DNA of 64,000 bases from Paraspadella gotoi (Eukaryota > Chaetognatha): NCBI GenBank assembly GCA_051294375.1, contig CM119263.1, positions 16,893,777 to 16,957,776 on the forward strand. The letters run 5' to 3'. Position 1 is the stretch's first letter. Every line of letters begins with the position of its first letter. The translations under genes were made by a program, and so were the position numbers. The notes below the pieces were generated by a model. The model was given only the letters and a program-made list of their open reading frames with translations, did no database searches and was not told where the DNA came from. This document shows positions 11,211 through 22,724 of this stretch, in pieces.

Positions 11211-12051
11211 GAAAGAAAGAAAGAAAGCACGTTGATAGTTTTTGAATGACTCCCTTACCCCATTATCCCGCGCGATTGGAGAGAGAACAGAAAAGAAAGG
11301 GGGAAAAAGAAGAAAGGGCAGAAAAAAAGCAAGCAGCTCTAGAGGGAGAACAGAAAACAAAAGAAAAAAAAAAGAAAACAAATGTAGGAACAAGGAATAA
11401 AAACAAAACAAACAAGGACATCCGAGAAATAAAAAGAAAAAGAAAAAGAAAGATCCACAAAAAAAAAGGACAAAATGTCTCGGATGAAACAATCGATCAA
11501 AACCGTCACACCCTTCGGCGAAACGCGAACGACGAGGCCGGCAAAGGATGGCAGTGGATGGTAAAGTATAGCAACATTGATGAACGAAGCAAGGCGTATA
11601 TGAGAGGATTTGTCCATGTTATGATGTCTATGATATGATTATACGTATGATGTCCACTCATACCAATAAATGCCATAAGAAGTTGAAATATACCAGCGGA
11701 TGGTATCCCGGGATGCCATCGGATGGCAAAGCCGAGCAGCGCGAATTCATCCTTCGGTGAAAATCAATAAACCAACGCATTATTCCCACAATGAAGCATC
11801 CATCTACGTGTACGACGAAGAATTAATCAAGCCTCAATTCTCTCAATAAAGAAAATGCCAATTTTATCTTTTCTCAACGACGTTAACTGTTGAATAATGA
11901 ATGAACAAAGTCATAGATTGATGAATGAATTTAGAATGGGAGGATAATGGAATAAAAAAAAAAAACGCTTCATGGAGGAGCTGAAGGTATAATAGCCGTA
12001 GCCGTCACCCCACCAAATGCGCCCCCCATTCGGTTTAAAAAAAAAACTTAC

Positions 12052-12238
12052 CTTTGCGTGAAGATGGTTAGGAAAGTCAAGACTCCCAGGGAGACCCGGC
12101 CGGGGATGGCGCGGTGGTCAATCCAGAATGAGAGCCATGAGAGGGCGACGATAAAAACGGAGGGAACGAAGTTTTGGATGAGGAAAAATCCCAGTTCGCG
12201 GGAAAAGTAGAACTCAGCGTACATACAAGAGTAACTTC
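12052..12238 (-). CDS. Cys-loop channel exon: M1 and M2 pore helix
   Basis: It opens with SYSCMYAEFYFSREL, then M1 (GFFLIQNFVPSVFIVALSW) and SFWIDHRAIPGRVSL leading into M2 (LGVLTFLTIFTQ). M2 has Arg at 0', Leu at 9', Thr at 10' and 13' and Gln at 14'. Pro at -2' and Arg at 0' are the hallmarks of anion selectivity, but -1' is Gly where the family almost always has Ala (PAR becomes PGR). The exon ends after two bases of the Ser codon that follows Gln14'. Donor GTAAGT. Confidence 0.97.
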
Positions 12239-12469
12239 CTGCGGTGGGTGGGGAGGGATTGCGGGTAAGGGGCAGAGGGTGTAAAGAGCAAAAAAAAAAT
12301 GAATGAATGAAAACTTTGTGAATGGGATTAAGATGAAGGAAGGCGAATGGCGGTGAATGTCGATGAAAAGAGGGTCGGCGGGACGGTAGCGCATCTCTAC
12401 AATGGATAACTTTTATATTGGTTGTACCAATTTCATAAGAATTTTTCATTTCATATCCCATTTCTTTAC

Positions 12470-12614
12470 CTGTTATATACGTGATGTTGCAGTATCCATT
12501 CCGGACTCCTTCGACTTTAAACTCGGGCAGTTGGGTGATGTTGTCGCTGTAGAGAATCGCCGAATGATTCTTGTTTCCCGAGGGGTAAGCGTGCCCCCCT
12601 TCTCCTTCGTGCCA
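12470..12614 (-). CDS. Cys-loop channel exon: loops F and C with extra cysteine pair
   Basis: It starts at Trp after TTCCAG (the family's conserved ..F.W boundary). It carries a Gly-rich insertion, then NITQ and LPEFKVEGVRNGYCNITY, and ends in ITG split across the intron. The NGYC cysteine and the Cys in SYSC of the next exon are separated by ten residues, as in glycine receptor, GluCl and HisCl subunits where they form a second disulfide at loop C. The stretch between W and LPEF is longer than in vertebrate glycine receptors and includes GEGGHAYPSGNKNHS. Confidence 0.95.
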
Positions 12615-13285
12615 CTGGAATAGGGCGGTGGTAAGGGTTGCAAGGTGAGTTAAGAGAAAATGGAGAGACATCATTGACTTATTGGGAAAAGGTCGGATTA
12701 TTATTTTAATGAAAACCGCAATTATCTGTGGAATTCATAATCATAATCAATTAATCAGTCTTGGAAATCTTTGTCGTTTTCTACGTCGCTTTCATCTTGA
12801 CTTGAAAGGCAATTGTTCAAGAAAGGGACTACTTCACTCTCAAAGCTGTCTTTGGAAGCAGACAATAGTGCTTTGAGAGTCTGCTGCCAGAATGTTGTTT
12901 AAAGATGGGGAAAGATAGAGGAAAAGAGGGAGAGAGGGGGAGGAAGGCAGGGGATTGGGAAAGGGAGAAAGAGGGGGGGCATTCGGCTGGGCCTGGCCCA
13001 CTCCGTTACCCATGAAACAGATCGGGATTCCGCCTTTCGGCTTTTCCTTCTCCTTGTTTGCTTGAGCCCCCCGTCTCATTTGCCATCCGAAAGGATGTTC
13101 CCGCTAGCACCACGTAGAGACGCTTTCATCGTCGCGATAGTCGTCGCCATCGTCGTCGTCGACCTCATTCGTATCACCTTTTAATTTCGCATTTGCTTCT
13201 CAGCCCTCTTCATATAAGTCGTTTGCTTTCTCGTTCCCTTGCCAAAACTGACCGGTGACCTCCCTCGCACCTCTCTCTTTCTTAA

Positions 13286-13288
<3 letters not shown>

Positions 13289-13341
<53 letters not shown>
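13289..13341 (+). repeat. (CT)n microsatellite
   Basis: CT run with one ATCT break, intronic. Confidence 0.95.
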
Positions 13342-13344
<3 letters not shown>

Positions 13345-14574
13345 ATTGCCTTTTTTTATCTTTCTCCTTCATCCTGAATCATCGTCATCAACCATAATCG
13401 CGAATTTTCAGCTTTGCCAACTTTGTTGATTCGTCTTAAGGGCGAACAATCATTGTCCTTGCATCAAAGATGCCCTAACGCAGCTACGTTATTGTCGTCG
13501 TTATTCGCACGGTATTCGTCGTCGTCTCCTCGTCGTGCTCGTCGTCTTCGTCTTGATGACTTGATTCGTTCCAACTTCCACCTGACGATTTTGGCCAAAA
13601 AGGAATTTGACCTTTGAACTTTGGGAGACATCTTCTTTAATTCGACCCCTGGCCCGATATCTCTGCCTCCCTTCTCCCTGCTCCCTCCCCTTCTCTGATC
13701 CCTTCCCTCGTTGACCGATGGTGTTTTTATCGGTCGGTCGCTCAGTCAGTCAGTCTCTCTGAATCGGAATAACTCGTCCCCCTCGATCGGCTAATCACAT
13801 CTTAGTTTTTTTTCTGCTATGTATAAAATTGTTACAACCAATATAAAAGTTCTTTATTCATTCAATAAATAAGCCATCCTGGCTATGGACAAGCTATGAA
13901 GGGTTTAGGCCTACATCTCACTAACAAGATTACAACATAGCAGGACCCGGCAAGCTTTCAATCAAGACTCTGTCAGTCTAGTCCATTTAGTGATAGAGCC
14001 GAAAGCTCCCGGCTTTCCTATCAATAAACTGTTTCAACTGTATAAAAGTACCAATCCGTTTTCTAAGTATTTTTCAGTATGCACTCTGCACCATGCAATG
14101 CGTAACTTGCACACGAGGAGAATGCACGGACCGTTGATGCCAAGGCCAAACCGGGCGAGAGGGCGGTGAACGGGACAGCGGTGATAGGCAACGCCGAGAG
14201 TGAGCGGTGAGGTTTTCTCGTCTCGTTTCTCTACTGTCGAGTTTTGATTACTCACAAACTCGCTCACGCGCGTCGCCTCACGCCAACATTTGAATTTATT
14301 TCGCCCCGGATTTTAAAGAGAAGTACGCGAGAAGAGTGATAGAGAGATGGAGTGAGATGGAGAAATAGAAAGAGAACTATATTTAAATTTAAGCTTTGGG
14401 GAAATTGTGAATATGAATTAATTCTTTCCTTTTCTTTTACTGCTTCCTTAAATTTCCTTTTCACCTCGTTATTGTCAATTTTTACACAGTTTCTCCTTGC
14501 TTTTCACAATTTTATTTTTCATTCTCTCTTTCTGTTATGTTCTGTTTATGTTCTCTATCAATCAACCTATCAAA

Positions 14575-14578
<4 letters not shown>

Positions 14579-14622
<44 letters not shown>
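14579..14622 (+). repeat. (CT)n microsatellite abutting a splice donor
   Basis: On the minus strand the intron begins GTGAGTGA and continues directly into (GA)n, so the repeat starts within eight bases of the exon edge. Confidence 0.95.
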
Positions 14623-14626
<4 letters not shown>

Positions 14627-14628
14627 AC

Positions 14629-14743
14629 CCGAAAGACAAGTTGCTTTGTCGTCATGCCGTAGGATTCGAGTCGAAGGCCACACGTTTGGTTGTCCATCGG
14701 GAATTTTTGAAGACGCATGAAGCACGAAAGGATGAGGGTCACT
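14629..14743 (-). CDS. Cys-loop channel exon: signature disulfide loop
   Basis: It encodes CFMRLQKFPMDNQTC, the 13-residue disulfide loop that names the family, including the invariant FPMD. CGLRLESYG and TTKQLVFR follow. The phase matches on both sides: the incoming base completes Arg and the exon leaves in phase 0. The donor GTGAGT runs straight into a (GA)n tract in the intron, about 22 dinucleotides long. The residue after the first Cys is Phe and the Pro-Met is Phe-Met, a small departure from the usual CPM. Confidence 0.96.
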
Positions 14744-15434
14744 CTGGACGTCAAAAGATTAAAATGAATCATGAACGAATAAATCGTATTAAAAAGTAAA
14801 ATAAGCCTATGATTAAATCTATATTTTCAAAAATGAACCAGAAATATAAACAAAGACATAAAGAATAACTAATTCCATATCCTTGAGTATCTCGGATTTC
14901 CTTTTCATTCTCTTCACGCTTCCGAGCCTCAAATGACGGATCTTGCCATCATCTTACGTATTCTCCCCTCAACGGGTGCAACGCCCGCGTCGCGGTCCGT
15001 ATCTCCGCATCTCTCCGTCCATCCGTCCGTCCCCTCCTCGCTTTTTTCCTCATCTCATCTTCTCGGAATATTTATCCGGTCACCTTTGACTGAGCACGAC
15101 GTCCGTCCCTTCCTTGTTTCGTTCGTTAGCCGTTGTAAGTTTCTTTGTTCGTTTTCGTGTCGTTCCGTTCGTTCGTAACAATAGATGACGCTTTACTGTT
15201 ACTTACGTATTTATTTCTTCACTTGTTCTTGTTATAGTAATGTATTTAAACTTTTTTTTTAAAAATCAGTCCGTCGACTTTTACTTTTATTTTCTCCCTT
15301 TCTTAGGTTTATATAATCTATTTATATCAACTCATAGGTTTCTTTGTTGCCTTCTTTTTTTTTCGATCGTTCCCTTCGTCTCCTCAATCGGGTTCGATCC
15401 GTCCGTCCGTTGATCCATTCGTCTCACGCCTCAC

Positions 15435-15563
15435 CTTTGACTGAGCATGACGCGGCCGTCGGGAAAGAGGCGGAGTTGGATGTTCGGTTGCGTGATGAGG
15501 TGGTGATACCCTTTCTTCTCGTTGAAGAAGAACATGTCGGGAACCCAGAGTTTTTCGTAGTAA
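15435..15563 (-). CDS. Cys-loop channel exon: loop A (LWVPDMFF)
   Basis: The exon completes a Ser codon and then reads YYEKLWVPDMFFFNEKKG and LRLFPDGRVMLSQ. The WVPD..F..NEK motif is loop A of the ligand-binding domain and is diagnostic of the superfamily. The acceptor is a weak TTAAAG and the donor is GTGAGG after two bases of an Arg codon. A 21-base stretch around its donor is echoed at about 15.08 kb, reported separately. Confidence 0.95.
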
Positions 15564-15789
15564 CTTTAAGGGGACGGTGTTGGAAATAGTAATTTTAATA
15601 CACACTTTAATATATTATCTAAGTATATTTAAAATTTTCTAGTTTCGCATTTCTTGTTTGTGTCTTAATTTTACCTCGACGTAATTATAACCATACACGT
15701 TTTCTCTCGCGAATCATTTTCTGTCGATGTCAAGCGTCACCTTGTATCAAGTAAGTATCCGTTTCATTTTTGAGTTACGTCTTCCTCAC

Positions 15790-15893
15790 CTTCGATGGAG
15801 AGTAATGTTGTGGTAAGGTACTGTGATATTTTCTCCCAAGTTCAGTCGAGGGTCCGTCCATTGTTGGCGGAGGAATACGTTGATGCGATAATC
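15790..15893 (-). CDS. Cys-loop channel exon: DYR..FLRQQW segment of ligand-binding domain
   Basis: It begins DYRINVFLRQQWTDPRL, nearly the signature of vertebrate glycine receptors (DYRVNIFLRQQW.DPRL) and of related arthropod chloride channels. The aromatic and arginine residues contribute to the complementary binding face in the family. Two N-glycosylation sequons (NITV, NITL) follow within the exon. It is bounded by GCAG and GTGAGG and ends after two bases of a codon; the next exon is only 226 bases away. Confidence 0.95.
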
Positions 15894-16604
15894 CTGCGAT
15901 AAGGAAGAAAAGGAGGGGAGAGAATGAAGGAATGAGTGCGAGGGAATAAACATTCATTGAGCATGGAATGAAAATGGCATCGAAATGAGAATGAGGTGGT
16001 TGACAAATGTAAACTCTCCGGAATGAATAGAAATGGCAAAAAAAAGTTTCATACCGAAAGCCGTAGCGGTTTAAGTATCAAGTTTTTGTTATTTTTATTC
16101 CCTTAGTGAGTTATTCGTACCTCAAAGTGTTTTCATATACGTAGTGCTTAACCGAGAACCCGAGGACATTACTCGTTAAATTTGCTCCTCACAACCGACT
16201 AAACGGAAAAACAGCTCTCTTTGTGTATCTTTATTCAAATCGTAAATGTCACTCTGTCGCTGATATAATCGACGACGACACTTTCCCCAACCACGCCCCC
16301 AACGGACGACGCCAGAGCCACTAGCGGCGGTCTCCGTAATTACGACTATCGTCTCATCTGCCACAACATCTCATCTCCCGTTCGTCCCCCTCTGCTCCTT
16401 CCAACAGCCTTAATCTTTACCAATCATTCTCATCTCTGTCGCCACGCCCACTTTTGCCGTCGTCGTCGTCCTCGATTCCAACCCTAAGGCCTTCATCCCG
16501 CCGTCTCATTTATTTATCCAACGCGGAATTGGATTTTAATGTTTACATCTTTTATTTTCCCGTTAAGACGAAACGGAATTAGCATCGAGGCAGAGAAACG
16601 ACTT

Positions 16605-16658
16605 TGACGTCATCGTTAAATCGGGGGACGATTGTTTGACGTCACGCGGCGTGACGTC
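16605..16658. promoter_or_regulatory. Cluster of CRE (TGACGTCA) sites with a perfect inverted repeat
   Basis: Full CRE palindromes lie at 16605-16612 and 16637-16644. The second is part of a perfect inverted repeat, GACGTCACGC (16638-16647), one base, GCGTGACGTC (16649-16658). Further TGACG half sites follow at about 16668 and 16681. This is the arrangement bound by CREB/ATF bZIP dimers in animals. It lies in the 7-kb intron of the channel gene, so an intronic enhancer or internal promoter is possible; function is inferred. Confidence 0.45.
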
Positions 16659-16916
16659 GCGACGAAGACGTGACATTGTTTTGACGTTGGAAAAGAAATG
16701 GAGAAGATCCGATGTACGGAATCTTCGGGGTCGCGATGTTTAAAAAACAAACTTATCATTACTATTAATAAAAACACTTCATTATTCAATAAAAAGCGAC
16801 TTGGGTTAACGTCAATATTATAATTTTTGGTTCGTTCGATGCGGTGACAAGTCAGAAAACTGCGTCGCCCGGCGTCGACCATCAACGGCATGCACGTGCG
16901 TCTCCCGGCATTAATC

Positions 16917-16966
16917 GGCTTCAACCGGCGTCAACCGGCGTCAACCGGCTTCGACCGGCGTCGTCG
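16917..16966 (+). repeat. 10-bp tandem repeat (TCAACCGGCG type)
   Basis: About five units of a ten-base CAACCGGCGT-like motif with T/G and A/G variants, continuing the GC-rich intronic patch next to the CRE cluster. Confidence 0.8.
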
Positions 16967-18148
16967 TTTTCCATTTCCGTTTCTTCGTTAGGATTCGCGA
17001 GGGAAGCGACGCGAATCGTGGAATGACGAACGGGGATCGCGTGTGGAGTCTATCGGGGATCATCAATTGGGCGGTTCGCTCCGTCTCGCTCTCCCTATTT
17101 CTTCTTCCGTCTCTTTCTTTCTCTCGCCGTTTTGCTCTCTCTCCATCCGTCCCGCTCTCTCTCCTTCCGTCTCACTTTCCCTATTTCGTCTACCATCTCT
17201 CTCTTGCTCTTCGTATTTCATTCCCGTCTTTCTCTTTCTCTCTTTTTCCGGAAGGATGGCACGTATTTTCTGGCAACATAAATTATCTTAAACATTGTTT
17301 TAAAAATTAAATCTATAGCATATCCATCTGAAAAAGTAAATTCGTAGTGTTTTCTTCTCTCTTTTCTGTTCTTCTCTTTTCTTTGATTTTCTTTTCTATT
17401 TTCTCTCGTCTTTTTACCAATTTCTTCTTTCTTTTTCTAAATGTCGCCAACCGCATTTCCACCTCCACCTCCTCCTAATTCCCACCCCCCGACTACCCTC
17501 ATCCCCCATCCACCCTCAATCCCGGAGAATTCCGAAAAGGTTTCTTCCTCGTTAAAAAAATCGCGAGACGTCGGGTTAATAGGGTTTTGGGTCGAGAAGG
17601 AAGCGAAGAAAAAAAAGGGCGCAGCGCGAGAAGGCTGCCTGATGAAAGGACGGGATCACCGCCTTCGATGCGAAGGGTAAGTGATGAAAGTAAGGTCGAT
17701 TAATCCTGGGAAAAAAACCCGGGTAAGTTGGTTTTAGTTTTTCGGAAGGAGAAAAATATTAGTTGCGATCCCACGACTTGGAAAGGTAAGGGCCAGAGAG
17801 ATAAAATGTATCCATTTATCGAAGAAATCGATAAAAAAAGGCTACGAACGAACGACGATCACATAAAAATCATGGATGATAAGTTCATGCTATAAACATA
17901 ACTGGTTAAACGGTAAGGAAGTGAAAGTTCTTAGATAAGAAAAGAGATGAGAAAAGGGAAAAAAATATGAGCAGGTGAGAATATGGAGAAGGAGTTTCCA
18001 ACGAATGTAGGCGTGGCCAATCTTATCGCGACTTATGGACCTTGGGAGAGAAGAGGAAGCCGAGTTCAGGGTCAAGAAAAGGCGAGGAGAGAGGCAAAGG
18101 GAAAAAGAAAGTTAATGAACTCACCCTTAAGGCTAAAAACTAAAACCG

Positions 18149-18150
<2 letters not shown>

Positions 18151-18182
<32 letters not shown>
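18151..18182 (+). repeat. (CT)n microsatellite
   Basis: Sixteen CT units, intronic. Confidence 0.95.
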
Positions 18183-18184
<2 letters not shown>

Positions 18185-19067
18185 GATGACAATCTTCTCT
18201 CTCTCTCTCTTTCAAACTCACATAGTCATATCAAACATTTAAATGTGGATCGACCAATCACCGTTAAAGAGATTGGGCGAGCAACTGACTTACTTCAGAC
18301 CTCCTCATCTTTCTCCTACATCTCCAAATACGAGCTTTAAAACCGCGCTCAAGGAAAACAATGATGCAACCAAACAATACGTATCGTAATTTACGAATGT
18401 TGTCAGTATACGTAGTAGGAAGAGGACAAATAAAATAAAATAAAATACATAAAGTGCATAATAAGAACCCCGACGACGATAACGACGACGATGACGTGGC
18501 CAAACTAACCCCGAGGCGCTACGACCAACGGGTCCGGAGAATGGCGTCGTCGTCTCGTCAATCGTCACGAATCGAGCGATGACGTTGACGAATGAGCGTC
18601 ATTCGTCGTCGGCGATGATTCGTGTGACCCGTCCGAAGAAGAAGGAAGAGAGATAGAGTGAGCGGAAGGGTGGGAAGGTACCCCGCTCATCAGAAAGTGG
18701 GCGTGACGATTGTGATGATCGCGTCGCGATTCTTATTTTAATCCACAAAATTATGATCAAATTATTAAGCACTTTATTATTACAATTAAGTGAGAGAACA
18801 GTAAGAAAATTTGCCTGTATCAAGTTCCATAATCCATATATCACACACCTCCTTCCTGAATTATCATATCTCTAATGATTCACAAATGTCTCACCGCCGG
18901 ATGTTCTTCTGCGCGAGAGTCACCATTACCATCAATCTAGAATTCAAACATTCACATTCATAGACCGTGAAAATATAGTGTCAGTCAGGGATGAGAGGGA
19001 AGATGAGCGGAGAGAGAATAGGGGTAAGAGAGGGAAATAAAAATGGAAAGAGAGGAAGAACAAAGAG

Positions 19068-19069
<2 letters not shown>

Positions 19070-19165
<96 letters not shown>
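19070..19165 (+). repeat. (GAAA)n tetranucleotide repeat
   Basis: About 24 uninterrupted GAAA units. Its poly-Lys-Glu-Arg and poly-Phe-Leu-Ser frames are artefacts. Confidence 0.98.
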
Positions 19166-19166
<1 letters not shown>

Positions 19167-20173
19167 CAGACAGAAAGTGATAAAGAAATAGGGAGAGAGT
19201 CTCCAAATCCTCGCAGCCAAAAAATGGATATTTTCTCCCGGTGATAACGATGGAATTATCATAATTCAGGTGAATTTTACGAGCGAGAAAAGAAATAGAA
19301 AAAATAACGTATATGTTCATTTTTTTTTACTAAGTATATTTTATCAATTTACTCAATTCAATGACAGTACAGTTACCCTAGTATTAGAAAAGAAGCTTTA
19401 AACCTTTGAAATTTCACATTGTCTTTACTTCCCGAATCAAAGGTTCAACCCTAAGAGTTAGACAGGAGATGATCGTTAAATACCGAATCTGCAGTCGCAT
19501 TCGTCTTTTTCCCTTCAGAAGAATCGAACCCCGTCTCCATTTCTCCGCAGGATTTTCCCTAATAGTTTTTCAGAAGGAAGTTGCTCCTCTTTTTATTCCC
19601 CTTTACGATGTCCCTCTTAATCGGTTTCGGGGAAAACCCTCGTCCTAGTCGTCGTCGCCGTCGTCGTCGTCTTCGTCATCGTAGTGGCCATCGGCCTTAT
19701 CGTTTTCATCGTCGTCAGCGTCGCCGTCATTTACGTAATCCTTGGCCGCTGCTGACCTTATTGTCGTAGACGTCTTTATTTCCGAGGTGTTTTGTCTGTC
19801 ATTGTCTTTGTGAAGGTATAATAGTTATTATCTTTTTTTTTTAAATAATGTTGTTGTCATCGTTTACAGTCTAAATTTGTATCATACGCTTATGTCAGCG
19901 TTTGGAATTCTCATCGAATTCAATGTTTGCTTGGTGTCATCGACGACAGTGTAGCAGCTATCCTCTGATCGGTGGTAATCGCATTCATCATTATCCATCG
20001 TACGTCGATATTGTCGTGTCGTCATCATCATCATGGTTTTTGATTAACGTCGTCGTCGTCGTCGACGTCGGTCAGTGTTGACGTATATAACGATCGGCAA
20101 GCGACCGACCGGGTATTCCGCCGATAAAAGCAACTGGAGCATGGAAATGGGTCAAAAGTCTCACTTTCAATCT

Positions 20174-20177
<4 letters not shown>

Positions 20178-20255
<78 letters not shown>
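20178..20255 (+). repeat. (GA)n microsatellite
   Basis: GA run with one deletion, intronic. Confidence 0.95.
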
Positions 20256-20257
<2 letters not shown>

Positions 20258-21094
20258 CGAGAGGCTTTTCGACTATATGCTATCTAGGATCGGTTTTTTT
20301 CCAGACGTCTGCCATTTTGTCGGGAGCAAAAATCCAGAGCGCAAAAAACTGAGTCACACAAATCGTTTGCCTTTAAGATCACGTGACTTAATGGGAGTAT
20401 TGCCTTAGCCTGCCTTACCCTATCGATGGATTAAAGATGGACATACACATGAAACCTTTTAGGTTTCAAATGTTTTAAGAAAAAAATGCTTAAGTTTTAA
20501 CTGCGCCTAAATTATTTTTTAAATTTTGCTTAGTTATATTTATAAAGGAATTTATCTCGATTTTAAGCTTTTTTTATATATACCGTATCTTGAAAACAGC
20601 AGTATTTGAAATTTACAAAAGACAAAAAAAGCTGTTCGTGGCGCGTGTTTTTTATTACAGTTGGTCACAGTTGGCAACAACGATTCGATTTTGGCGCCAG
20701 AATTTGAACTCTTTCCAGCCTCACAACAACTCGACGAAGAGAAGAAACGCGACTTGTTTTTCTTTGCTCCTTTGTTTATTTGTTTGTAAAGAATTTTAAG
20801 TAATAAAAAAAAGGAAGAGAATGGAGGAAAAGGGATGAAGGAAAGAAGAGTGGAAGCGACCGAGCAGAACAAAGAGAAAGAAAAGGAGGAAAGTCGGAAA
20901 ATAGAGGTTAGGGTGCAATAAAAGGATCCTGGATAAGTAGAGATAAATAAATAAATAAATAAATTGGGAAAATATTAAGACTATTTAATTTATATTTCAA
21001 ATCATAAAATCTAAATGTTACGGATTTCATTTACATTTTTCTTCCTTACAAAATAACAACTACATACCTAGTAAAATCAAACCAATCCAAAATA

Positions 21095-21245
21095 TTTCTA
21101 CGCCCGGTCTCGAACTCTCAACGTTTCGCTCACGATAACCTCCTCCGGTTTTCTTTCCAGGACGCGAAAAAGAAAAAAAAAAGGGCCGTGATCGACCCTC
21201 GTACTCCGAGCACTTAACCCGCGCGGCCGCTTGGCGGAGTGCGTG
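21095..21245 (-). mobile_element. tRNA-like / SINE candidate
   Basis: On the minus strand GGTTAAGTGCTCGGAG (about 21220-21205) resembles the A-box/D-arm region of Ser/Leu-type tRNAs. AGTTCGAGACCGGGCG (about 21117-21102) resembles a B box. They are about 110 bases apart, too far for a simple tRNA, with a T-rich insert between. A tRNA-derived SINE or decayed tRNA pseudogene fits. No flanking duplication was confirmed. Confidence 0.3.
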
Positions 21246-21780
21246 CCGACGCGGTTCTCCGCGGCCGACGAACTCCAACGGGGCGCTGACCGACGGGATT
21301 ATTTTATGACCGACAAACTTTATGGGTTTAAAGAATGTCTCCGGGAACGACTGTTAAATTCGTTAGTTTTTTTTTTTCCCAAGGAATAGACAGACGCTTT
21401 TAAAAAGTGAAAAGGAAGTTGGAAAAAAAATAGAATCGAATTAAAATACAGAGTTTAGTAGAATACGTAGAAATAGTTCTTTCCAATAGTTTATTTTCTA
21501 GTTTATGGAGACTGGAGAGTGCAAGTTGTGTATCGCATAATTGAAACAAAACATTATTCGATATAACCCAACGACTTTTTCAGAATTATTTTCTTCGAAT
21601 TGACTTATTTTTTAAAACGTTACCACTTTTAACTTTTTTTAAGTTTTCCACCCCCGCGTTTTCCATCGAAAAAAAAAACAAGAACAAAACAAAAAGAAAA
21701 CGCCAACGGTGGACGGTTTTACTTGTTTTGGCTAAAACGCGCCTCCCAGTTCCTCCGTAGTGGATTGAAAAATTGCGTGG

Positions 21781-21782
<2 letters not shown>

Positions 21783-21841
<59 letters not shown>
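21783..21841 (+). repeat. (GA)n microsatellite
   Basis: About 29 GA units, intronic. Confidence 0.97.
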
Positions 21842-21844
<3 letters not shown>

Positions 21845-22724
21845 CCTCCACGCTTCTGTCCTTCTACTATCCAATGTGAGGTTATTTTTATGGTTCACAT
21901 CAGCTTTTTTTTTTAAACCAAATATTTTTCCTCCAACTTGAAGCCTCGAGCGGCATTGATTTATTTATTATTTTTTATTATATTTTTGCAAAATTTAACG
22001 TTCAGAGGCTCATTGTCTTTCAGGAAGAACTGAGCTCAGAATTAGTAACGCGTATCAAAAACCGATAGGAATAATGTATATATTGACAGACAGATTGTCA
22101 TTCGAACAGAAAGAGACAAAAAGATAGACAGAAAGACAGACTGACAAAAGGCGGTAGAAAAAGATAAAAAATAGAGAAGCAAAAGAGGCGGCAGCAACGA
22201 CGATTTGCGAGGATCACCTTGCGGCCTAAAGTCTCGTAAATTTCGAGACTATGATGTGAATAACGACCTAAACCGCTACGGCTTGATGCATCATTGATTT
22301 TACGCGTTCAACTATGTTCACGAGGTTAAGTGAGGCATGGCCAAGTGCGCCAGGGTTAAGGGAGGGTAGAGAGGATCGGACTGGACCGAAAAAAAAGGAA
22401 AAACCGACACAATTTTAAGGGAATTGACGATTCGCGCTGAAAAGAGTTGGTTTGGAGTAAGATTGAAAAGTGAGTGAGCGGGCAGTGAGTCTGGGGATAC
22501 TGATAAAATGTATTGTAATTTACAAGGGTTCAATAAAATATCTTTGCAATAATTATATACGTTGTCTTAAAAACTCTCCGTTCTATTCCACTCACGATAA
22601 ACGCTCCTTTAGTTCATTTGTACATTACTATTGCTAAGCTTGCTTAGGCTAAGGGTCGATGCGAGAACTAAAAAAAGACGCCGGGGAAAATAATGGGAGA
22701 AGAAAAGAATTTGCCTCCGTTTGG

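Larger units (their letters stand above)
7781..12051. other. Intron of the channel gene (M2/M3), with gap and microsatellites
   Basis: About 4.3 kb between the M1-M2 and M3 exons. It holds an 8-bp ATGCCGCC tandem (8297-8326), (GA)n at 9411-9458 and 11124-11210, (CT)n at 10541-10604, an N run at 9555-9579, and Lys/Arg-coding A-rich DNA at 11.25-11.5 kb. No further exon of the channel is missing here, because phase is continuous across it. Confidence 0.8.
12615..14628. other. Intron of the channel gene (Cys loop / loop C)
   Basis: About 2.0 kb. Contains (CT)n at 13289-13341, GTC-rich DNA at 13.13-13.16 and 13.49-13.56 kb, and (CT)n at 14579-14622 touching the donor of the Cys-loop exon. Nothing else recognisable. 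Confidence 0.8.

Noticed and set aside
11246-11638. 130-codon Lys/Arg/Glu-rich plus frame
   Set aside because: A-rich low-complexity DNA inside a channel intron, no splice support or family motif, and the opposite strand is equally open.
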